NCBI GenBank assembly: GCA_964019135.1 | Contig: OZ025249.1 | Location: 10,218,039 to 10,282,038, forward strand | From: Arenicola marina | Lineage: Eukaryota; Annelida; Polychaeta; Arenicolidae | Direction of reading: 5' to 3' | Length of the DNA stretch: 64,000 nucleotides | In this document: positions 49,787-60,200 of the stretch, piece after piece | Layout of the letters: every line of letters begins with the position of its first letter | How positions within the stretch are numbered: position 1 is the stretch's first letter | Made by a program: the position numbers and the translations under genes | The notes under the pieces: model-generated | Databases searched by the model: none | What the model was told of the DNA's origin: nothing | What the model saw: the letters and a program-made list of their open reading frames with translations, nothing else

Positions 49787-49888
49787 ATGGCGGCGACATG
49801 TGTAACTTATAAACAAGATCCAGGCGTACTTTATCTGGTTCTCGGTGGGCTATCGGGATCTATGCGCGGTATATCTTATGAAAACTGA
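49787..49888 (+). CDS. Short ATG frame, possible alternative first exon
   Basis: An ATG in ACAATGGCGGCG context opens a 33-codon frame starting MAATCVTYKQDPGVL. Two donor-like GT sites inside it, at about 49845 and 49869, would both leave phase 1. That is the phase required by the exon at 51140. Position downstream of a CRE and CpG-rich sequence favours a start site. There is no homology support, and donor strength is only fair. Confidence 0.25.
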   Translation: MAATCVTYKQDPGVLYLVLGGLSGSMRGISYEN

Positions 49889-50569
49889 CTCCCTTAGAGG
49901 CATTGGTACGACGCAGCCACGTAACTGGTGGCTATACATAAAATAAACTACGACTTTTGCAGTACTTACCCCCCTATGGGGATTATAAAGGAAAACCTCC
50001 GACTCGTAACGGCAGCTATTATGATATCTGTTCCGCGTGTGCGACTACACCGACTCCTTGCTATAAGAAAACTGCATACTTCAGAAACATAGCAATATTA
50101 CAGGTGAATATTAAGCTTAACGCGAAATGCCCTTGCGTCTGTTTTTCGCCTGCTGCCACACTTGATTGGATTTGATGAACTGCAGATTGAACTGGGGGTG
50201 GGGTGGGGGTGGTATGGGGTAATATTCTTACCACAGCCATTAGTTATAAATTACCGTGTATTAATGTGCTTTCTAACGTGCCGGTAAGTCAGGGTTTTTT
50301 ATTTGTCGAGATAATCGTGTAAACTTCATCTCCCTGTGAACTGTAATTTGCTGCTAGCCCTATGCTTCGGCAACTTTGAAAGGTAACCAAGCCTTTGTAC
50401 TTAGACAGCGATTCTTCGATCGACGAGGAATCTAGTTTTATCAATACCCTTAGGCGGTATAATATTATAGCTAGATGACGTCATGCATGCACCCTCCACT
50501 CTGTTTTAACTGTGACGTCATACTAACACTCCTCTGCGGCGATCTGTAGTTTTGGGACCTCCAGCGTAA
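49889..50569. other. Unique sequence with two CRE octamers
   Basis: CRE octamers are at 50476-50483 and 50513-50520. No exon was recognised otherwise. Confidence 0.4.
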
Positions 50570-50990
50570 CAAGTAACAACTTACCAGAGTAACTTACCAG
50601 GGTAACTTACCAGGGTCCCTTAGCGGTCTCTTACCGAGGTATCTTAGCAAGGTACCTTAGTAGGGTATCTTACCAGGGTAACTTACCGAGGGATCTTAGC
50701 GGGGTAATATAGCAATCTCTTAGCCGGGTATCTTACCAGGGTAACTTACCAGGGTAACTTACCAGGGTGTTACCAGGGTAAGTTACCAGGGTAAGTTACC
50801 AGGGTAACTTACCAGGGTAATTTACCAGGGTAACTTATAAGGGTAACTTACCAGGGTATCTTACCAGGGTATCTTAGCATGGTATCTTACCGGTCCCTTG
50901 ACAGGGTGTCATACTGGTCCCCTAGCATGGTATCTCAGCAGGGTTTCTTAGCATGGTATCTCAGCAGGGTATCTCAGCATGGTAACTCCT
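50570..50990. repeat. 12-bp minisatellite (CTTACCAGGGTA)
   Basis: About 34 copies of a dodecamer, most perfect at 50740-50870, decay to the right into CTTAGCATGGTA and CTCAGCATGGTA variants. On the minus strand each good unit reads CTGGTAAGT, a strong splice-donor-like string. The array lies 150 bp upstream of the exon at 51140. Confidence 0.95.
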
Positions 50991-51139
50991 CTCCAGTAAC
51001 GTTTGGCAACACTCTGGTGTCTGGACACCCACAGTGCATATGTGTCCCTCTTTTTGTTCCAGTATGAATAAGTACGATGTGGATATATGCGGCTTAGCGT
51101 GTCAATAACGGAATGAATGTGTTTTGTTTGTTTTGACAG

Positions 51140-51226
51140 CTGACGTCAAGCCTCCGTGTCCGTTTGAACGTGCCAATGGCTGCCTGGTGTCAGCGATACA
51201 GGAGGCCGACAGGAAAATACTGGATC
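51140..51226 (+). CDS. PDE7: PDE7 exon, N-terminal region
   Basis: The exon has acceptor TTTTGACAG and donor GATC|GTGAGT and is 87 nt long. It reads [20 protein letters not shown] then QEADRKILD, entering and leaving in phase 1. Similarity to vertebrate PDE7 is weak, limited to D-(V/I)-(K/R) after the preceding splice, so it is placed mainly by phase and position. A CRE octamer (51141-51148) lies inside it. Confidence 0.6.
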
Positions 51227-54200
51227 GTGAGTTCCTCTCACACTTTGTTATTTATGTGTTTATTTTCATGATTGTGGATGATATATCAAATATTTTAGAT
51301 TACAATATCTCAGATTCAATGAGTTATTGGTTCGTATTGTCTTAGAATTATATAATTTGACAAATAATATTTAACTCAAAGTACGACATTTATAGTATGA
51401 ATTTGCTATTTGCAGTTGCAAATATATTTGGTCACTATGACTAATGAATGTTTTTCCTAGTATTTGTCACTTAATTGCCTCTGAGCATGTAATAGTTATA
51501 AAAACATATCTGTTTTTAATACAATGAACATTTTTAAGAGCTTGCTTCAAGTCGAATATTTAGGACTCGGGACTGCTCGTAACTTCACCAATTGTATTCA
51601 TTATATTTATTAATCGCCCCATGAATTATATTATAAGTGTAATGACTTAATTGTGAAAACAACCCCACAAATACTACTTAAGTGTCCGTTTCGTGGTCTC
51701 TTGCATGGTAATTTTCCGATGGCCCACTACTGTAGAATCTCGTCATTAACTGTTTGTTCTCTGCCGCAGGGCTTTCCTCCGGTACCTACAAGACGAGGTG
51801 TGGACTTCGCTTCCACAGCCTCCACAAGGTCAGGCGGAGGACACGGCCACCGATACGATTCACCAAAGAAAATGCTTCCATCTTAGACGCGCATTATGCA
51901 GGCTTGTCTAGGGTAAGTGGCTCTGACAGATTGGATATCACAAGGTTTTCCCGGACGTATGGGATTTCTGTACGTAGCTGTCGCACTCTAATTACGGGAG
52001 TATGGCCTTAAGATGCCGGAGCGACCCGGTCAATCTCCCCTGGATGATGATAGTGTATTATTATAGAATATTGCAGGCGTGGGTCTCATACGTGAGCTAC
52101 GTGAATGAAAAAACAACCTGTGACCCGGGGGTTTGTAAATCAATAACACACCGAAGTGCGCATTGAGGGATTAGGGGGGGGGGGGGGGGGTAATGTAATA
52201 GAATATAATACAATATCACCGGAAATGTGCCAAGCCTTTGTTGACGAGACGACCTTAATGAGGTTACGATCTAAGTCAGCGTGAAGTGTATTGTTTACAT
52301 ATATGATAGAGAGATGGAGGGAGACGTGCATTGTGTCAATAATATATGCAGCAGAGTTTGTTTTATTGATTCACGCTTTTGATTGATCTGTTTCGATCTT
52401 TCAGTGCTTACTCCAAACTGTTGGCGATTGGAATTTCAATATATTCACGCTAAATAAACTATCAAATGGTAAGTATATCTCGTTGATGCTTTTCTAATTT
52501 GTTTCATGGTAAATATCCGGGATGACTGAACACCAAAATCATTCGTTTTCGATATGTTGCAGTGATGCGTGAAGTCCTAGCATTGTTGAATGACATTATT
52601 GAGATTTTAAGTGTGCGTAATTCATTATTTTTGGTATTTATATTTCGTAAATTGAGATATTTAATGCATTCGAAGGACTATATAGGACACATACATGACC
52701 TTTTAGAGGGGAGGGGGTGGGGTATGTATAGAGACGTAGGGTGTGAATAGTGCTCTCTCATGTCTTCAACATTTTGTTGAATAAATTGTGGTCTTAATTT
52801 CCGTTGATGACGATGCTTGTCTTTACCCTGTGTATGTGACGTAGGCCGTCGGGCCAACCTGTTAGTCTTCTCTGTCTGCCCTTCGTAGATGGAATTAATT
52901 CTTTCCGGGTAAGGTGAAAGTTATAAAAAAAAGAGAAGTTTTCTACAATTTGCAAAGCACTATCAATGTTACGCACCGAATGTAAACCAGTAAAGGTCAC
53001 ACCATATGTTTCTTACTTATGTTCCATATTGCATTTTTTTTGTATTGCGTAGTGCCAACACTTTAGTCACGTCACTTGCTTTTCAGGGAGGGCTTTTTTT
53101 CACACGGCTCTGCATTTGTTTCAAGAGCACCGACTCCTGGAGACCTTCAATTTAGACATAATTAAATTAATGAGATGCATAAGTAAGTGAATATCAAATG
53201 CGACACCAGCCTTATAGTGTGGACATGGCCTAGTCTTTCTGCTCGAGTTTTCATATCTATAGGCATTGTGCATAATTGGCATTTTGCTTGTATACCTGGT
53301 TTGCATTCACGTTTTTGATTGTTTGTTCACATGTAAGCAATCTATGTCGAAGCTTTTGTTGTTTCGTTGTTTCTTTAGCCGTTTTAAATTTTAGATTTAA
53401 TTGTTTATGTGTTCGCGTTTTGAAGGACAGGATGTGCAGTAACTTTCCGCCTCATATTAGGTGGTTGTAAGCAACACATGATGCAGGTTAGATTGAAGGA
53501 ATTCTTTAAAGTGCAATGTAACATGTCACCAGGATGAAACACAATCCATGTACTCCAAACAGACATTTCTTTATATAAAACTCTTTCCACTTATGGCATG
53601 TTGTTTTACAAAGTAGTTCATAAATAAGGATCCTTATGGCGACTAAATTAAACAAAACAACAAAATCAACGCTAATAAAGTGAAGGAACTGTGCGCATAT
53701 ATAATTTTATCAAATACAAGTTTGTCTGAAAAGTATGTCAAGTATAAACCCGTATGAAATATTAATATATATAAGCCGTTGTCAGTGAAAATATTTATTA
53801 GAAATATCTCCATGGAGTGCATGAGATGTGTTGGTAGCAAGTGGCATTCTGACAAATGCGATTTCCCATTATCATAATGGTAAATCACCATATCAATTTC
53901 CCATTATCTTAATGGTAAATCATGATATCAATTTCCCATTATCATAATGGTAAATCATGATATCAATTTCCCATTATCACAATGGTAAATCACGATAACA
54001 ATTTCCATCATGCATAGCCGTTAATCCGGAAGTGATGTTGATCTGGCTGTGTGTTATAGATTTGATAGAGGAAGGGTACCACAACTCCAACCCGTACCAC
54101 AACGCCGTCCACGCCGCCGACGTGGCTCAAGGCATGCACTGCTACCTCCAACAGCCCAAGGTCAGTCTGGAAACCATATCCACATACATACATACATACA

Positions 54201-57200
54201 TACATTTATATATGTATAGTAATAAAATAACATATAGTAATGAAATATGAAATAACATAGTAATGAAATAGCTGAAATAACACAGTACTTAACTAAGTAT
54301 ATAATAATTAATTAATATGGAGTAACTAAATAAAATAATAAATAATTAAATATATAATAATTAATTAATATGGAGTAACTAAATAAGATATAGTAATGAA
54401 ATGACAAAGTAATGAAATAACATAGTAATGAAATAGCATATTAATGGAAAAAAAAATGGTAATGAAATCACATATAGTAATGACATAATATGAATATGCA
54501 TTCATACGCACCAAATCTTCCCTGACACGTTGACGCACTGGTGCACTGGGCACTGTCATTATCCATATATAAGTTATGATTGGCTAGTACCTGTTTTCGC
54601 TATGTGAACCTTCTTGATGAGCGTAGGGTGAGAATAGATCAAAGCTGGTGTCTGATCCGATAGTCCTCGATAGTCGCCCTGGACGTACTGGTGGGGGGGT
54701 GGGGGCGGGTGGATGGGTTCAATGACATTTGAACATTGTGACGATGCGTGCTTTGGTTCTTGCAGCTGGCCTGTTCTCTGACTCCCATAGAGAAGTTGGC
54801 CGCCATTGTTTCCGCCCTAGGCCATGACCTTGACCACCCGGGGGTCAACCAGGCCTTCCTCATCGCCACCTCCAACCACCTGGCAGCATTATACGAGGTA
54901 AGTACAGCATACGAGGTCGCTACAGCGTACGAGGTCAGTACAGCGTACGTTCAGTACAGCGTACGGTCAGTACAGCGTACGGTCAGTACAGCGTACGGTC
55001 AGTACAACGTACGGTCAGTACAACGTACGGTCAGTACAGCGTACGGTCAGTACAACGTACGGTCAGTACAGCGTACGGTCAGTACAACGTACGGTCAGTA
55101 CAGCGTACGGTCAGTACAGCGTACGGTCATTACAACGTACGGTCAGTACAGCGTACGGTCAGTACAACGTACGGTCAGTACAGCGTACGTTCAGTACAGC
55201 GTACGGTCAGTACAGCGTACGGTCAGTACAGCGTACGTTCAGTACAGCGTACGTTCAGTACAGCGTACGGTCAGTACAGCGTACGTTCAGTACAGCGTAC
55301 GGTCAGTACAACGTTCGGTCAGTAAAACGTACGAGGAGGACGCTATGTAACCGTGGACGCTATATAACCGTGGACGCTATGTAACCGTGGACGCTATATA
55401 CACGTGGACGCTATGTAACCGTGGACGCTATATACACGTGGACGCTATGTAACCGTGGACGCTATATAACCGTGGACGCTATATAACCGTGAACGCTATA
55501 TAACCGTGGACTCTATGTAACCGCGGACGCTATATACACGTGGACGCTATGTAACCGTAGACGCTATATAACCGTGGACGCTATATAACCGTGGACGCTA
55601 TGTAACCGTGGACGCTATATAACCGTGGACGCTATATAACCGTGGACGCTATGTAACCGTGGGCGCTATATAACCGTGGACGCTATATACACGTCGACGC
55701 TATATAACCGTGGACGCTATATACACGTGAACGCTATGTAACCGTGGACGCTATATAACCGTGGACGCTATATAACCGTGGACGCTATGTAACCGTGGAC
55801 GCTATATAACCGCGGACGCTATATACACGTGGACGCTATGTAACCGTAGACGCTATATAACCGTGGACGCTATATAACCGTGGACGCTATGTAACCGTGG
55901 ACGCTATATAACCGTGGACGCTATATAACCGTGGACGCTATGTAACCGTGGGCGCTATATAACCGTGGACGCTATATACACGTCGACGCTATATAACCGT
56001 GGACGCTATATACACGTGAACGCTATGTAACCGTGGACGCTATATAACCGTGGACGCTATATAACCGTGGACGCTATGTAACCGTGGACGCTATATAACC
56101 GTGGACGCTATATACACGTGGACGCTATATACACGTGGACGCTATGTAACCGTGGACGCTATGAAACCGTGGACGCTATATAACCGTGGGCGCTATATAA
56201 CCGTGGACGCTATATACACGTGGACGCTATATACACGTGGACGCTATATAACCGTGGACATATACACGTGGACGCTATATAACCGTGGACGCTATATAAC
56301 CGTGGACGCTATATACACGTGGACGCTATGTAACCGTGGACGCTATGTAACCGTGGACGCTATATAACCGTGGACGCTATATACACGTGGACGCTATATA
56401 CACGTGGACGCTATGTAACCGTGGACGCTATGTAACCGTGGACGCTATATAACCGTGGGCGCTATATAACCGTGGACGCTATATACACGTGGACGCTATA
56501 TACACGTGAACGCTATATAACCGTGGACGCTATATACACGTGGACGCTATATACACGTGGACGCTATGTAACCGTGGACGCTATATAACCGTGGACGCTA
56601 TATAACCATGGACGCTATATACACGTGGACGCTATGTAACCGTGGACGCTATATAACCGTGGACGCTATATAACCGTGGACGCTATATAACCGTGGACGC
56701 TATATACACGTGGACGCTATATACACGTGGACGCTATGTAACCGTGGACGCTATATAACCGTGGACGCTATATAACCGTGGACGCTATATAACCGTGGAC
56801 GCTATATACACGTGGACGCTATGTTACCGTGGACGCTATATAACCGTGGGCGCTGTATAATCGTGGACGCTATGTAACCGTGGACGCGATATAACCGTGG
56901 ACGCTATGTAACCGTGGGTGCTATATACTCGTGGGCGCTATATAACTGGGGGCGCTATTTAATCGTGGGTGCTATATAACCGTGGGCGCTATATAACCAT
57001 GGGCGCTATATAACCATGGACGCTATATAACCGTGGGCGCTATATACTCGTGAGTGTTATATAACCGTGGACGCTATGTAACCGTGGGTGCTATATACTC
57101 GAGGGCGCTATATAACTGGGGGCGCTATTTAATCGTGGACGCGTTATAACCGTGGACGCTATATAACCGTGGGCGCTATATAATCGTGGGCGCTATGTAA

Positions 57201-60200
57201 CCGTGGACGCTGTATAAACGTGGACGCTATATAACCGTGGGCGCTATGTAACCGTGGACGCTATATGAACGTGGACGCTATATAACCGTGGGCGCTATAT
57301 AACCATGGACGCTATATAACCGTGGGCGCTATATACTCGTGGGTGCTATATAACCGTGGACGCTATATAACCGTGGACGCTATATAACCGTGGGCGCTAT
57401 ATAACCGTGGGCGCTATATAATCGTGGGCGCTATATAATTGTGGACGCTATGCGGGTGTTGTCTGGTTGCAGAACGCGTCAGTATTAGAGAACCACCATT
57501 GGCGGACAACGCTCGGGGTGCTGCACGAGAGCGGAGTCTTCGACCACTTCTCCGAGGAGTTGTGGAGCAGCATTGAGTGGCAGCTTCGCTCGCTCATCCT
57601 GGCAACCGACATCACCAGGCAACAGGAGTTCATCACCAAGCTCAAGGTATATACATGTATACTACATTTATCGCTCGTCCTGGCGACCGACATCACCAGG
57701 CAACAGGAGTTCATCACCAAGCTCAAGGTATATACATGTATACTACATTTATCGCTCGTCCTGGCGACCGACATCACCAGGCAACAGGAGTTCATCACCA
57801 AGCTCAAGGTATATACATGTATACTACATTTATCCGCCCTGCCCCACCCCCCTCACGGGCGCCATCACTTGGTGCTCTCCATTCGCCCTCACCAAGAAAC
57901 ATGGCACTCAGTACCTGGAAAGATGGGTGAGAGCGGAAAAGTACAAAAAAGAAGTTTTGATTCAAAAGGCGTGCAGTTACGTTGTCGCAAGGAATGGATG
58001 ATTTACCCAGAATGCGTATTTATAAATGAGTTTTGCTCGACGTGTATACTTTTATCACATTACATGTTTGCTCGTTAGTTTGTCAGGTCGCCAAGAAAAT
58101 TTAACTAGCACAATTCCCATGATGTACCCATGCTTTAACGGTGTTTACACAATGAATGGCAAAATGTTTCTTTTTATCTGGCAGAGTAATTTGGACCAAG
58201 GCACCTTAGATGTAGCAAAAGAAGAACACAGAAACTTTATCCTGCAGGTAATGATTCTTGGAAAGAGCACTGGTCTTCTCTACCGTCGTCTAAAGTTGTG
58301 ATAAATTGCACCCTTTATCGATTCTACGTAATCCTCAATCCGGCTGCGATTCTTTATGCGATTACTCAACGTAATACTTTCGATATTATTATTCTATTGA
58401 GCAGCTTTAACTGTATGGCTTGCGTATTTCCGGAGCAGCTTTCGATGGGTCAATTTATACAAACAGGTTGACACAATTACCCTTTTAAGGGAATATGTTA
58501 ATATATCTATCCTTATCCACGAGGTGTTTTTCTTGTATGACTTGACTACAATTGATTGCCTAAGATTGACTGCCGGTTTATGTTATGTGGTAACATAGAT
58601 ATGGTAGTATTGTAGTCATTGTCCAGTTCATCGTGTGGACGTGGTCTTTCAGATCGCTCTGAAATGCGCCGACATCTGTAATCCGTGTCGCCCATGGGAG
58701 ATGAGCAAACGGTGGAGCGAGTTGGTGTGTGACGAGTTCTTCAAGCAAGGTAGGTCCTCGTTGATATTGTGGCACCGGGGCAGGGGTGGAGGCCGGGGGG
58801 TGAGGGGGGGGGGGCGATGATCCAGAGGGGCAGGGAGACACAACCGCATGGGTGTATTACGTGAATGGAGGTGTCATATGAATGGAAATTGCAGTTACGG
58901 TGAGGTGTGAGAAAATGTCGGTGTTTTTTTGTTTTCAGGCGATTATGAACGCCAATTGCTGTTACCTGTGACACCGCTTTGTGATAGATACTCAACCACA
59001 GTAGCAAAAATACAGTCAGGTAAGCGAAGTTTCATTAATGGCATTGAAGATGTTCACATTACTCGTTGGCTTATTCCCACCTGACTACTATGTACTTTCT
59101 CTTTCGGTAGCAACGTTTCCGTTTCTTATTAAGTTAAATCTTGCAATTACCACCAGTTGCGAATATCTATTGCATCTTTTGATTACAATTCGGTTGGCTA
59201 TAACGTTAACAGCTGTGTTCAATGTCATAGTATTTGTTTTGTTGACCTGTATTGGTTGGTTTGGCAGGTTTCATGCAGTTTGTGGTGCTGCCGCTGTTCC
59301 AAGAATGGAGTCGCTTCAATCCCACTGACCTCAGCGAGCGAATGATTAAAAACATTCACGCCAACAAAAGCAACTGGGACATGATCATCAGAGAGTCGGA
59401 GGGTCACACCAAGGTACAGGGGGATGAAACACCGCGTTAAGCTTGAGGCTGTTTACGCGGAGTGTTGGGCCCTGGGGACAGACTATTGAGATAAATATGT
59501 GGCTGGTATTATTACATGTGCTTATGTGTGCACCGTCCATTCCCCGGTCTTCTTTGCAGAGTGTACTAATATACCATTCTCAAAGTCAAGGTCGACGTAA
59601 TCGTATGGCAGTGTTAAATGTAAAGAGACATTGACCTTTGTGTTGTAGGAGAAGCGGGAGGAGCCACTGCTGGAGGAGGAGGAAGAGGAGGAGGAGGAGG
59701 AGGAGGAGGAGGGGGGTGAGGGCGGGGCGCGGGGCGATGAGTTGGGCAGTTCGGGGATGCCGCAGGGCACTCTCCACACCACGGTCGTCATCATAGAGCA
59801 CCAGCTAAGCCAGCCGGTCGAGACGGACAGCGACAGCGACAACGATGTGGAGGTGACGGTGGAGGTGAGCGGCCCGCCGGCGTCTGGGGACGGGGCCTGT
59901 GGGGGTCTCGGGGATGTCGACAGCCCCCCGCCGGAGCCCGAAGCCGGCGCGGAGGAGGCCGAGGCCGAGGAGACAGAGCCGAGCGGTCTGCTGGCGCTGG
60001 GCCGGCGCCACAGCCTGCCCCCGCCCCCGCCGGCCATGTGCTTCCGGGAGACGCTGCAGCCGCCGGCCCGCCGGGGGAGCCTGACGGCTCATACGGCGCT
60101 GCACGGGCGCCGCTACAGCCTGCCCGTCGGTCGGCTCCCGCACTCCAACTCGTTCGACAAGCTGGTGGACAAGCTGTCGGACCTGCTCGAGCACTCGCCC

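Noticed and set aside
51754..51912. Alternative frame [11 protein letters not shown] in the 51770 exon
   Set aside because: It looks attractive beside the PDE7 SFQRYL segment, but it does not match the phase at the preceding donor or the following exon. The chosen frame gives [14 protein letters not shown] and correct joins.
54060..59413. Assignment to PDE4, PDE8 or another PDE family
   Set aside because: [26 protein letters not shown] and [18 protein letters not shown] follow PDE7 more closely than the PDE4-type CADLSNP and SQVGF motifs as I know them. A tree would settle this formally.
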